Assembly: GCA_022885665.1 (NCBI GenBank)
Contig: JAGQDJ010000209.1
Span: forward strand, 1 to 64,000
DNA: 64,000 bases
Source of the DNA: Triops longicaudatus
Lineage: Eukaryota > Arthropoda > Branchiopoda > Notostraca > Triopsidae
Direction: 5' to 3'
Shown piece by piece: positions 48,080 to 60,870 of the stretch. Both the position numbers and the translations under genes were made by a program. The notes under the pieces were generated by a model that saw only the letters and a list, made by a program, of their open reading frames with translations, was not told the DNA's origin and ran no database searches. Every line of letters begins with the position of its first letter. Position 1 is the first letter of the stretch.

Positions 48080-51000
48080 TTAATAATCGTCTAGGTCAAA
48101 CTCTTCATCGAGTGTTTCACCTTGAAGGCTTTGCAGATCAACTTTGTAACGTAAAATACCTGAAAGAAAAAGAAAACAGACATTAAGAACAAATGCAGCA
48201 GCAGCAAAACGGAAACATTTTCATATATATGAAATTTTTTAATGCAAGATACGAAGTAACTTTAAGTCTGTACTTAAGGCACGAAAGCTATTCAAGAAAC
48301 GAAATAAAAGAATGACAGGGTAAAAAATTTACCTCCAACGCCTCCAAACCCTCGTACAAACTGAGAACCTTCCTGGGATTTATCGGTGATGATTTCTAAA
48401 GTGGCACCAAAACCTTTGTAATTGTTGGCCAACCATTCCAGCAACGGCTGGCATTCAACCAGCTCCATTTCCATACCCGTCTAAATGTTCAAAAGAAAAA
48501 CGTTCAAAATTGTAAATAGAAAAGCATAAATAAATTGTAGTATTAACTTAATTAGTATTTCATGCAAATACTAATAGTATTTCACATAACTGAGGCTTAA
48601 AACTACTTCACTGAACACTATGGATCAGTTGGCATTTACAAACATATATTCGTCTTTAATCAAAGGTCATCAAAAATCTTCAGGAGCTAGAGCTGCATTA
48701 ACATAATTTGCTTTCATATTCGATTTCCTAATCTAAAGTCATCAGAAAGTAACAGACTCAGGCTATTATGACGACAGGTGTGCTTAGTTTATTTGGAAAA
48801 TAAAGTGTTAAATAAAGTGTTTTTTTTTAAGATAGATTTTTTTAAAACAAAACACTGCATCCTCCAATTACTTTATACGACTAAGCTCGTGTTTCAACTA
48901 TCTTGAATGCAACAAAGGATGTATAGAGGATACTCCTTCCTTCCTAGTCAGCGATTCACTCGGCGAATACCGAAGCATTAATTTACAAATGTTTGAAGGT
49001 CTCTTCCCATTTTAACACCGAAAGTTTAAAATGAGTATGGGTTCTTCAATTTTTCTTCCCTTCCTTTGAAAAAACGTTACTAAATCGGCAACGCTTTATT
49101 AGTTAAAGAAGGATAAAGTTTTCTTCCCAAAAGAAGAAGTCCTGCATCTAAAAATTAACATGTGAACTACTACAACTAGGAATAACTCCAAACTCTAAGA
49201 TATCCTGAAAATACATATATACTAGTAAAGAAATAATAGGAACGTTACTTCAGGATCTGTAAAGTGTGACTTGTCCTTCTCTTGTTCAGGTGTCAAATGC
49301 AGGATTCGGTTGTCAACAGCTCCCGTTTCGGTCACGTGCTTGAGGACGTAACGCATAATGTCCAAATTTTCCCAACAAATCAAAATTTCGACTGCACCCA
49401 GTTCCAAGGCTTTCAATGTGTCATCCACACCGAAACAGTATTTCCCGCTGTCTTGACTAATTTCGTCAAAGTAGCGTCCTGATTTAGTAAAACGAATATT
49501 TGAAATTAAACTTCAAAAGAATATATAAAGTTCATCGCGCATTACCGATGAGTTTCTTTTCTTGGATGAATTTGACGTTTGCTAAGCTGTCTGCCGCTAA
49601 TTCGATGGCTTGATTGAAACCGTTTTCGCCTCCGTATGACACGTCGACAATTTTCACCACTTTCGTTTGCAACCGCTGTAAGAAAAACGAATATTTGATA
49701 TTAATTAAAATCATTCTGAGTGGAATTATTCTTTGAGAAAACAAACGATTCAGTCATCTCAGAAGCGCGAAACAAATAAAACCAATGTTTAAAAAAATCG
49801 GCAAGGGCAAGCAAATAAAGGTTCGACTTCCTTGAGATACAGATTTTGACTTCGTAAGCCAACCAAACGGTAATATCTAGTGAACTGTGACTGCTCATAA
49901 ACGAAAGACATAGAAACTTTTACCCTATTAAAACAAATAATGAAACGCTTCCATTTCGTGTGTTGATCGAAATAAATCATGTCCAAAGCTCTCTTCCCAT
50001 TGTTGCAATTAAAGCTCAAAAATGGGAATGGGTTCTTCCTTTTGTTTTTCCCCCTATCACTGGAAACATAGCTTCATAATAAAAGCAACATTTTTTGGAA
50101 GCGAATAAGGGGTACTACTTTAATTTGTTTCCCTCCCTTTTACTAGCTTTATTGGAGAAGTCAAAAAATTACCTGGTCAAACATGTCGGATTGGGATAAT
50201 TCGTTCTTGAAGTCAGCGCTACCCGCGAGGACCAAACCAGCCACGTTTGGCTTGTCGTTGGTTATGTATAATTGGACGGCTGTTTCGGCCACTTTTCTTA
50301 CGTAGTTGTGTCGTTTTTCCATACGCAAACGCGCGAAACGTAAGGCTGACTGACCACCACGACCTGGAACAAAACACAAAAGGACCTTTAACAAACTATT
50401 TCACACAACGGTATGCTTAAAAGGAATGGAAAGCGAACTGCAACGATGAACATAAAACCGAAAACAATACCCTACACAACGTGGGAGAAATTTACATAAA
50501 TAGAAGTTGAAGCCCACAGCAAAGAAGTAAGGAAAGAAAAGTACAATTATAATAACTCACCGTGTTTTTTGGGTAAATCGACGGTGAATTTATGAAGAAC
50601 TTCTCTTGTGTTGCCTTGGAGCGTTCCAAATAAAGCGCCGTTACCGTCCATAATAATGAAACCGAACCGACTGTCGTCTGCCAAAAGTGCTGTCAGTGCT
50701 TCTGTGTGAAACTAATCCACGAAACATATTATTAATACAAACAAGAATCTACATATTTTTACGCGTGTTGACTTACTTTATTGTCGCACAAGTAGAGGGA
50801 AGTGTTGATGGGCTTAAAGGGCTCGAAATCGATATTAACCTTTTTTTCTTTTCCTTCCTCCGTTACGATTGTGCCACAGTATATGACTAATCCATTTGGC
50901 GGCACTAATATGACAACAAAACACAACAAATCTCTCAGTATATAATTCCCTCCCATGAAACATTTTTCTCTTTTCTCTTGGTAAATTACGCTAGATAACG

Positions 51001-51289
51001 TGAAAATAATAGTTTATCCGACCATATTACCTTTGGTGTACAGTTTTAATCGGTGTTGAACAGAAGTGATGGCCCCAAGGACAGAGAGACGATTGACTCG
51101 CGATTTGATATTAGAGGCTGTACCAAATTCATCAGCCAACATTTTAGAAACCCGGGAGATTTGGTCCTTAGGTGGAATGATGAGTGAAATCATGCTGGTG
51201 CCGTTGCCTCGCGCCAATTCCAAGCTTTTGATCAGCTTCTTGATCTTCCAGATCTCCACATTACGATCTGCTGAAGTTTCGTCCGTCAT
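48080..51289 (-). CDS. ETF1: eRF1, translation termination factor
   Basis: Eight exons on the minus strand: 51031-51289, 50777-50904, 50561-50711, 50173-50363, 49546-49675, 49249-49478, 48333-48480, 48080-48159 (438 aa; human 437). Domain 1 has the stop-codon recognition motifs NIKS (ASNIKSRVNRLSVLGA) and YLCDNKF. Domain 2 carries GGQ within [20 protein letters not shown], which triggers peptide release at the ribosome. Domain 3 (YGGENGFNQAIEL through SQEGSQFVRGFGGVGGILRYK) binds eRF3. The acidic end EEFDLDDY is conserved. No recoding signal was seen. Further 5' sequence at about 51380-51410 looks like a leader exon. Two introns carry a related sequence element, described separately. Confidence 0.98.
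48991..49060 (-). repeat. Intronic element, copy 1 (eRF1 intron 6)
   Basis: On the plus strand it shares CTCTTCCCAT, AAAG--TAAA and ATGGGTTCTTC in the same order and spacing with 49981-50050, roughly 70% identity by eye over about 70 nt. Its own halves pair: CATTTTAA with TTAAAATG, and CCCAT with ATGGG. It lies between exons 6 and 7. Confidence 0.5.
49981..50050 (-). repeat. Intronic element, copy 2 (eRF1 intron 4)
   Basis: Counterpart of 48991-49060, 990 bp away in a different intron (between exons 4 and 5). Its halves pair differently in sequence but in a comparable place: TTCCCATT with AATGGGAA. This hints at a preserved fold. It may be an intronic small RNA, a regulatory duplicate, or a transposon relic. 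Confidence 0.5.
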
Positions 51290-54200
51290 GGCTATTTCTT
51301 TTGTTTATTCCTATTTGAGTAGTTCAACGGACAGGTTAAAGCAAACGTTTAAATTCTACAAGGTCTACTAACCGAGTGTTGCACAATCCGGTGTCGAAAT
51401 CTGCAAAATCAAGAGACAACAATTAAATCACGGAATAATTTTCTGAACACTCTTTCAAACCGTTACGATGAGATAATTAACACTGACTGAAGCCACTAGA
51501 AATTGTTTTCCCTCCCACAGATCAAACCTCAAGAACGCGACGAGGGATAACGACCAAGTTTGAACTTCCCAAGCGTGTGGCGGAGAATATTAAATCCGGG
51601 GAGAAAAAACAAGTACGGTCAATTCGAAACTAGTCAAGACAAGTAAGTTAAGAGAGGTGTTGACCTCACCAACCAAGGACACGAGATTTTCATTAGAATG
51701 ACCGCAATATGGCGAGCAACAGGAGAACCGCAAGGCGGAATTGTTAGACCAGGTGATTAACACTTGACACTTGGTTATTAAACGTTTTCAGGAATCGTCT
51801 CACTTCACACTTGAACAAGGAGATGTTAGGAAAGTAGGTCATGTGTTCAGTTACTTACTTAGCGAACCAAGCTTCTTGAATTGCTACTACAGTCACACAA
51901 TACGACCAGCCACGCAACCACTCGCTTTCGGCCATGCGGAGGTAAAGGGAGTTTACAACGTTGCCGTTTTGTGTAAATGAAGAAAAGGGTTTATTTTGAC
52001 ACTTGAAATTAAATATTTTATAATCAAGACTTTCTGAAGCTTATTAATAGTAGTTTTATTGTGCAAATTAATTTGACGTTGGAGAAATAAGAATGAATAC
52101 CGGCAAAGCGTCCCTTCGCCATGTCCCCTCGTAAACACGTCTGGTAGTTGCCATATTGGAGTGAGGGAGCTGCCATATTTAACTTGTTACTAGCGTCATC
52201 TATCAATTCAAAAAATTAATTAATAGCGAAAAAGCTTAGCGGCTCTTTCGAAATTATAGGGCGTAATTTTCAAAGGAAAACTGTCCCCGTTTTGATGTCC
52301 TAACTTCAAGTTCTCTTCTGTGTTGTGTCTCACCACTAAAATTAATTTATTTTCTACTTAATTTGAGAATGTTACATTCAAATCACAGTTTATTTTTCAG
52401 TACCGTGTGAACATACTAACTTTGTAATCAAATTATCTATGAAACAAGAATCTCCTGCACTTTTCGCAATACAAAATATTAATAATACCCAGTGCTTTTA
52501 TATCCATTTCCAGTTTCTACTATCAAGCACGGATAGCCAAACTAAATGCAGAATTGCACAACACCGGTTTCATTCTTACGTAAGACAACGTTTTTCTGGC
52601 ACGAAAAGAGTTACCAGTTTTCTCCGAAACCATTGAGCTAAAATTTTACGCTAGAAGGAAAGCGATACTTCCAAGCTATTAATAAACATTTTCAATTCTA
52701 CGGTAGCGCAACACTATGCCCCAAATTAATAATGTGTCACCTGCTGTTCCACGACACGCTCCGGTGTACAAGCAGTGGAATTAACGAGAAAATTTTTCTG
52801 ATACCTTTTCTATACGCGTCTGTCTTGTCACATCGGAGATAATGTTCTTTGGTAAGACTGACAACGGTGAATATTTTATTATCAAAAAACATGAGATAGA
52901 TATATTAATCTGGATATTTTCTTTTAATGACCTTCTTCCTCTAAGAAACACCAGTAGTCAATGCCGAAAAACCAGTTTAAACCTATTCTTCTTGCGACGC
53001 ATGTACCGTGCTTTTGTTTCAAAAGACACGAAGGAGCAAAAACGTTTATTGACAAATAAATGGAAAACACAGGAGAGGTGAATGGATTTTCCCGTGGTGA
53101 TATTGACACAATGCTTATCCCTCAGAAGGTCTCTAGAGGAGCCCATCCCATGCTCAGTTTCCGTAAAGTTAGCTTCTTTCTGTTCCTCTAAGGCTCACTT
53201 GGATGATAAAAGTCGGTCAATGTCAATAAATGACTACATCCCCACCTTGTTTCCCCAAGGCGGGAAAAAAGCACGTGACAGAGGAAGACTCCACGTTAGT
53301 TCCTTCAACAATATTTGCGAATAAAAGGATCGCAGCTTGTGATCTAATCTCATAGGTTAATATTTGATATGCTGTATAAGCGGTTTCATCCTGTTTAACC
53401 CATTTAGAAAGCTTCCATTGTTTCCTGTGATAAGAGTTTCTCAAAATCTCCGTCTTCTCTCCTTGACCCGTTCAAGAACGAACAAGCTTGCACTGCTTGA
53501 AACTGGTGTTGTTTTGTGTTACTTATGTGGTGGAGACACTTCGTGTGCACGCATGTCAGTAACACATAATCTAATTAAGAGGCAGCCTCCCCTTTTAAAT
53601 TACCTTCCTTAACCATTTCAGGCCCACAAAATCTGAGTGTTGTGGTCTGCGATCTCTCGCTATTGGAACTCACCCACGCCCTGGAACAGAACGGCAAGGA
53701 AAGGCGACCCCTCGGCAGATGTCGAAGACTCATTGTCGTTCCTCATTAATGAAAGGAAACGATCTATGTCACGTTCATGAATTTGTTGCGCGTGTTATCG
53801 TAGCGAAAGATTACGTATTATGGTTACTGATTCGAAAGCGCGATGGAAATCATGATTGTTCCCTTTATTTCTCGAACATTTTGCAAATATTTTCGCGTAA
53901 TTGCGCTTTTGATCGTCCTGTTTGCAAAATACACTACTTAGCAATCGAATACACCAGGGGTACATGTACTTATATGCGTGCCAGGAGTAATTCTATTAAA
54001 AGCGGGCCTTTCTAAGTTTAGAAACGTTCGTCATTTGTAAAACGACGCACTACAAAAATTCTTCTGCGTAAATTCTAAGCAAAGAGAATTGACCTTTCCT
54101 AGAAACCGATCGCTTTACTTGGTGTGTAGCTTATCTTTCTGACCGACCTTTTTTCCACCGACACATGTAAGAAATTTATTGGGACTGTAATAGATCAATT

Positions 54201-54685
54201 ATAATGTTATCTTAAGCCGATTGAGCGTGCTTGAACCGCAAATTTCAAGACAACATTCCTAAGTCTTAACAAACATTCAAAGTTGTTAGCTGCCACTCAA
54301 CATCCCTTCATGTTGCAAGGTTGTTTGTTTCATATTTATGTTAATAACTTATCAGCGCTCTAACGTCTTTATCCTTCCCTAGGCTTATAATTTGAGAACA
54401 TCGATTGTTTGCACAGATCTTTACTTACCATGTTATGATAGAAGGATCGAACCCTTAAAACTGCATTGACGTTTCAACAGTATCTGAGCGCTCTCCTTTC
54501 CTGTCAGTATTGTAGCAAATTCAGTAACCCGTAATCTTGCTGAAGGGATAGGCAGTGTAGGACTTATTTAAAGCTGGGGTATAAGCTGACGTCAAGAAAA
54601 ATAAGAAACAAAGAACTTGTTCCTGGCACTTTTCGTACGTAACTCTTAAGGAACCTTCAGTCATAAGCGGTTTCCCTACCATAGT

Positions 54686-54711
54686 CGGTACCACGACACA
54701 CCATGGTACCG
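54686..54711. repeat. 8-bp perfect inverted repeat upstream of the TATA box
   Basis: CGGTACCA (54686-54693) and TGGTACCG (54704-54711) are reverse complements separated by 10 nt, one helical turn. They sit about 130-155 bp upstream of TATAAAAG. The arrangement resembles a palindromic binding site for a dimeric regulator; that is inference. Confidence 0.5.
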
Positions 54712-54842
54712 AGGGCTTCCCTCCTGTTGGCTCCTTCTTGTCGAATAGCGCAAGAAACTTCCCAAGGAGCGTGTCACTGAAGTTCGCTCCGATTCATTTT
54801 AGTGCTTAAGGAAATCCGAAGAATGAAGCTAGCCCCGGGTAG

Positions 54843-54850
54843 TATAAAAG
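54843..54850 (+). promoter_or_regulatory. TATA box of a probable transporter promoter
   Basis: TATAAAAG in a locally GC-richer setting (CCCCGGGTAG before it). A start site about 30 bp downstream would give a leader exon of about 75 nt ending at the good donor CAA|GTATGT near 54951, which could splice to the coding exon at 56853 or to another leader exon. No cDNA evidence is available. Confidence 0.5.
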
Positions 54851-56852
54851 GACGCCAATTACACGGAACATTCAATTCGAAAGATTTTCCAAACGACTGA
54901 AACTCACGCTATCAGGGAAAAAATATTATTGTAAAACGGGACACTGTCAAGTATGTATTGAACAAATTAGTTGTTGACTGCATCTTTAAAAATACTTCTC
55001 TGATACTCGTTTTTTACATACGTCGAATATATCATTCAAGATTTATCTACTATATCGACAAGCATTTCTCACCTAGCTTAGGCACCTGGTAACTCAATCT
55101 TTTTATGATGTGCTATGATTTTATTACTGATGCTGTGCAACTCGCTAGGGTCCCGATTTACGAGGAACCTTTTCTGTTTCTTTTCGTCTGGTCTCTAGTG
55201 TCGCCCGAATCGAATGGAATTCTGCATCCACTGCGAGATGATCTCGACGTCTACATAAAAGTTTCATCCGTTTTCCTTCACATGTTACATTTTAAGATTT
55301 TTGCTTTCTTTACACGAGGATTAACTCTTCACAGAGCACTCGTTCTTGTAATGTCCAGGAGAAATCCCAGCCCTTTTTAGGATAGGGCCAGGTTAAAGAT
55401 CAAGTTCTCTTTCTCTCATTCGTGTATTTTCTCAGTAACTCCTCTTCTTCTCCTGTCCCTATTTCGTCCAACCGAGAGAATTGTACATCACAGCTTGTAA
55501 AGAAACACCTGGAGGTGGTCCCGTTTTCGAAACTTCGGGTTAGTACAGGCTCCGAGCGGTGGCTAAGGTGAGGTGATCCTATGGGGACTGGACCGCTCGA
55601 CGGTGTATAAGGTTCGCTGCGTGAGACAGATCCGAAACAGAAGAGTTTCAGTCAGTCGATGGAGCCGAGTTACAGTGCAAACTCTGTCAGCTGAAAACGT
55701 GTATTGCCGTCCTCTGAAAGCCATTTCCCCTCAAGACTGATCCGTTTCTATTTTACAAGGTGTGCAGTGTTTTTATTTACAACCCTATTGACCTACAGAA
55801 TTGATTGCAATTTCCGTGCAAAAAAAGGAAAGTTATTGAGGTTACTTTCGTTTCTAGTAACGCTAGCGAATTGTTCAGTCTTTTCGTCTTCGGGAAGAAT
55901 TAAAAATTCACTTTCATCCCCTTTTCGGCAAATTTCACAAATTTGCAACCTCGAGTCTACAAATTGACGCACTTCAACTGGAATTCTTCTACTAAATACC
56001 AAAGTATTCATGAACGCAAATTGCGAACGTTGAAGACAAACCGGTATTCTTCAAGTCTTCGCTTCTTATTTCAGTCTGCTTGCCCCAAGGTCAGGCCTAA
56101 GTGACATAACTCCTCAAGACTTGGCTCTTAGTGTTAGTTTCAAGGTAACTTGGAAATTGTAGTACGGCACTGACTCCTTACAATGAAGAACAATGGAAAA
56201 TTTGGTCATGGTCATGTGTAGCGTGCATTCTTCTTTCTTATTGTGTGTCTCATTTCTTCCGCAATCACACTACCACATTCATCTTAGCTTCGCCTGTGTG
56301 GAAGAATGGGTTTCCTTCTAGGGTAGGGATTCTACCGAGAAACGTAGAAAAAATTCCATCGCTCATTTTTTTTTTTTGCCTTTAATCACCTCCGTTTTCC
56401 TCCCAAATTACAGAGAAAGGTGGCTTGGGGATTAAGTATCGCATCTTGTTAATACAGAGGGTTGGGAGAACCAGGGAAAAAGATGGACCGAATAGATAGA
56501 AAGACTTTCAGTCTCCCTTTGGGATTTGCCATAGTTAAAGGTCAACGTCTGCGTGTCTTATAATGTATACATTTATCCCACTGCAGAAAGTCATCCAAAG
56601 CTGACCTTTCAGGTCGATGGTGGACCTCTTTCCACCCAAAATCTCATTTGGTGAACGTCATGGAAGGGTTTTTAAGCTTTTAAACGCGAAGATCTTTAAC
56701 GAGTCCTTCGGAATGGCTCACAGCACAGATTCACTGAACAAATTCTGACCGCATTTGATAAACCTGTTCTCAAGTTACCTTACATATATTTTCAGCCTGG
56801 ATGGGTTGTTTATGACTTTTTTTGTTATATAGACAGACAGGAAGCCCCAAAC

Positions 56853-59800
56853 ATGGCGATGGACCGGTTGCTGCGATCTTTGTTTAAAAATCCCCGTAAA
56901 GTTCTAGTTCAGGTAAGAATTTCTTATTGTTTTGTTACTGAAGATGTCAGGTCCAAAAGCGCGTGAGTGACTTGACTATCGATATTATGCATACGCTAAA
57001 GCGACGTATGGTTTAGACGAAATGCTATACGAGCTCTTGCATGTTATGTGAAACTAAACGTACGCAAGGAACAGGAATTCGCTCATTTTTGTTTTCCTCT
57101 TAGTTTGTATCGCTTGCATCCTCAGCATAAACAGATAGTTCTCCGTATACAGTAACAGGTGTAAAAACCGTAAGATGATAAATGCCCTCACACGTGATTC
57201 ACTGCTTGCCACCCATCGGTTTTGTATAGGAGAAACGTCATCACTGACTTGGAATAATTGTCTTTTAGTACGTGGATTTTACACAATTTGTCATAAACGC
57301 TTTCCGTTGACATTGAAGGCCACAAGGCTTTTCTCATACGAGCGTGAAGAATATCGAAACTTTGACAGCCATTTGGCCTAGCACACCTATTTTTTATCCT
57401 TTTATTCAGATTATTTCATGTTTATCCGTACTTTTTTCACATATCTATTTAACGAACAGCTGTATAGTAAGTACTACGCTATAGGTGCGTAGATGCGGAT
57501 ATAGTTCGCTTTCCGGCAAGTGGTTTTGTTTAGATCTCTATGCCGTAAAAAGGAAGTTGTATAAAAAGTTTGCCTTTTTACTGTGGAGTAGGAGATTTTT
57601 ATTTTTGGTAGTGGGTAAAAGGCAACATGGGAAAGGAACTATAGTAAAAAGCCTCATGGAAGTGAAAAGCTTCCTGTTTGGGACATTTCTTTTGTAGTGC
57701 TATTGTCGTAGCGAAGTCGCCAAAAAAGGGAGGAATCACCTTTTTTGGCACACATTTTGAAGGAACTTGGTTTCGTTCAAGGAAAAGCCCTGTTTAATTA
57801 ATGGTTTGTCCTTTGTTTTTATTTTCTGGGTTGATGTAGATGTTGGCTGCCTTGTCAGCATCTTTCTCTTTCATGATAATGGGAACGGTGAGAGGTTGGA
57901 GCTCGCCAGGTATGCCATCTTTAATTGCTTCAGGAGAAGTGGAATTGACATCTCAAGACATCTCTTGGATCAGTAAGTAATACATCTGGCTGTTTTGTAA
58001 AGCCAAAGATTTTGGCAACTTTTTATTTATTTACGAGGATTAGTAGCCATCCAAATGTATTTCGAAGAGAATCTACAAATAATCCGGTCTATTTTTTAAA
58101 ATGAATTTTAAAAACTTTTTCAGTGATTTTTTAAAAATAGCTTTTGATTCTTCTAACCTAAGTTTCAAGATACTTTACAATAGTTCTATTTCAACTGGAT
58201 TTTTATTACATTAATACTCCGCACACAATTCTGACGATATCGTATTTCGGTGACTGTAACTAGTTTGTCTTTTGATGTTGACTACAGTACCATTTGTTTT
58301 TATGCGTTGGCAAGAAAATAATTCTTGTTTCGGTTTGATTAGGTAGTTTGCCTCCGTTGGCATCCTTGTTTGGGAGCTTGATGGCAGGTGTTCTCTTGCA
58401 AACACTCGGTCGGCGACTGACACTGATGCTGATCTCCATTCCCTATTCATTGGGGTTCTTACTTATCGGTTTTGCCAGCCATAAATCCATGTTGTACATT
58501 GGCCGCATCATAGACGGATTAATGATTGGCATTTCTGCTCCTGCCGCTCAAATCTACGTAAGTTTTATCACCATTACATAATTGACTAATAAGTCCCTAT
58601 TTAGCAAGCTTATCTCGTTACTCCTGTTGTCTATCCGTCGATACTTGGCTCTGATAAGTTTCCTGAATCTTTACGCAGATCGGTGAATGCGCTTCACCGC
58701 GTATCCGAGGTGCGTTAGGCTCGTTTACCGCCATATTGCTGGCGTTCGGCATCCTTATTGCTTACGTGATTGGTGCTTTCGTCGAATGGGATGAGTTGGC
58801 ATGGATTCTCAGCTCCTTCCCAGCTTTGTTATTCGGCTTTATGTTCTTTATGCCCGAGACGCCTTCCTATTTGCTAACCAAAGGTCAAGAAGAAGGTGCT
58901 CGTAAATCGCTACAATTTCTTCGGTAAGCTACATGAACGAAATTCAAATAGGTATTCTTTATCACAGTATTATTCGTTCTGCAGAGGGAGTCATACGGAC
59001 ATTGGGCCAGAGTTTGAACGTTTGAAAGCGAACGTGACCAAAGGCGCGAATACACAGCAAATCAAACCAAAAGACCTTCTGAAAGGCTCGGTGCTCAAGC
59101 CGTTAGGTTTGTCCATGGCGCTCATGTTCTTCCAGCAGTTTTCGGGCATCAATGCAGTGATTTATTTTACTGTCTCGATTTTTGAGAGTGCTGGCTCTTC
59201 AATCGACAAAAATTTGGCGACAATTATCGTTGGTATTGTGCAATTGATTGCCACTATTGGATCAATGGTTTTAGTGGACAAAGCCGGTAGACGCATTTTA
59301 CTATTGGCATCCGGATCCTTTATGGCGCTAGCGTTGGCTGCTATGGGAACCTTTTTCTACTTGAAGGAAGTAGAAGGCGATTCTGTTAAAGAAACCTTGG
59401 GATGGCTTCCATTGGCGTCCTTAATTGTTTTTATCATCGCTTACTCCGGTGGTTATGCCAACGTGCCTTTCTTAATCATGGGAGAGTTATTTCCTTCGAA
59501 GTACCGCGGCATTATGGGTTCCTTATCCTCCAGCTTTAACTTGGCGTGCACTTTTACCATTGTACGTACCTTTGGTGATTTACAGGCGGCTATCCAGCCT
59601 TACGGCGCGTTCTGGTTTTACGGTGCTTGCTGCATCCTGGGCGTCATCTTCGTGTTTTTCTTATTGCCAGAAACCAAAGGCAAGCAATTGGACGAGATTG
59701 AGCGCATGTTTGCTTCGAAGGAAAAGCGGCTGCAGTGGGCCAAACAACAACAATTGGCCACAGTGACGACCCAATCCACGCTGTGTACATTGGATTCTGA

Positions 59801-59921
59801 AAAGAACGCGAATACGATCTTCTCTGTGGAGCCCATTCCTCGGCCCAAGAGTTTCGCCAATGCGGCATACGAATCCGAAAGCGAAGACGATAACGATGAA
59901 GCAGTCGCCACGCCCCTTTGA
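56853..59921 (+). CDS. Tret1-like facilitative sugar transporter (SLC2 family)
   Basis: Five exons: 56853-56912, 57840-57972, 58343-58557, 58679-58923, 58985-59921 (529 aa). First exon MAMDRLLRSLFKNPRKVLVQ is cytoplasmic; twelve membrane helices follow. Sugar-porter signatures are in place: LGRRLTLML after helix 2, MPETPSYLL at the end of helix 6, FFQQFSGINAVIYFTVSIF in helix 7, DKAGRRILL, GELFPSKYRG and LPETKGKQLDEIERM. The QQFSGINAVI and PETP forms are those of arthropod trehalose/glucose transporters (Tret1) and GLUT6/8. The C-terminus is an acidic, Ser-rich tail. It probably moves sugar across the plasma membrane down its gradient; trehalose versus glucose cannot be told from sequence. 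The first exon could be one of several alternatives. Confidence 0.9.
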
Positions 59922-60870
59922 TGATTTGCAAGTTCCAGCTTTTACTTTATTGAGTTTATTGTTATAGGAGAGTCAGTGCGATTTTAAGAGTGGACGCCGA
60001 AAAAAGAGCGAGTGCGACTTTTAGCACGAGCGAAAGGAGTAGCGATCACGTGTGCCAATAATGTGAGAGCAAAATCTGTATATAGAAGTCTATTTTAATT
60101 ATGTATAATGTTATGCAACTATATTTGTGATCCATGAGGTATTATAGTTTTGTAGCATAAAAAGAAATAGTGCCTCTTGGCCTACGACATAGCTTTCGTT
60201 ATTGTAAAGCTTGTCGAGTCTGTAGAAAAGTCCCCTTTAAACTGTCCGGCCACTCCCGCTCCCACGCAACAAACAAACATCACTTACTGTACAGAATTTT
60301 TCAGAATAAACAAACTGTTCCTAGTATTATTACTGCAGGGAAAAACTGTTCATTTTTACATCCAAAAACCATTTTCCTTCTTTAAAAAAAGGCGCGTGCG
60401 TTCTTTAAGTCGGAACGGATACGACTAGTACCTTAGTAAAAGAAGACTAGTGGATAAAATGCAAACATTAATAACGCAGTAATGTGACTAGGTCGTAATT
60501 TTACCCTACGGCGGCTTCAAAGACACAGAGTAGGTTAGCCAAATTTCTTATAATAGGCCTATACGCACGTCATGGAAAAAACGGATTCTAGTACTCTATT
60601 TGTGTTTCATTATTCTTTTATTATAGGGACAAGTACAAGGCTCTTGCAATAATATATATGTCCTACAGATATGTAACGGTATTAAGCGCCAAAAGATGGT
60701 CAAGTTAGTGAAATACAAGGCTGAAAAATATTAGGATATTGAAAAATTATCCAATCCGCTTGCTTGCATGGCACCTTCTACATATTTGTCAAGAGAAACC
60801 CAAGAAAAAAACTACATCAAAATAAAATATAATAGATAGATCAATAAAACAAAATTAAGGGAGAATCAGT
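59922..60870. other. Convergent spacer after the sugar transporter
   Basis: 3' flanks of the transporter and of the coiled-coil/FN3 gene. AATAAA at 60305-60310 (+) could end the transporter transcript; TTTATT near 60615 could do so for the minus-strand gene. Open frames at 60170-60428 look like chance. Confidence 0.5.

Larger units (their letters stand above)
51290..56852. other. Large non-coding block upstream of the sugar transporter
   Basis: About 5.5 kb between the eRF1 and transporter start codons, which diverge. No coding exon was recognised; the open frames (for example 51771-51980, 53364-53612, 55105-55380) show no family resemblance or splice logic. It holds the eRF1 5' region near 51300-51700, an inverted repeat (54686-54711), a TATA-type promoter (54843) and a T-rich run near 56370-56380. 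A second possible initiator (TTCAGTCAGTC) lies at about 55648-55658. Confidence 0.5.
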
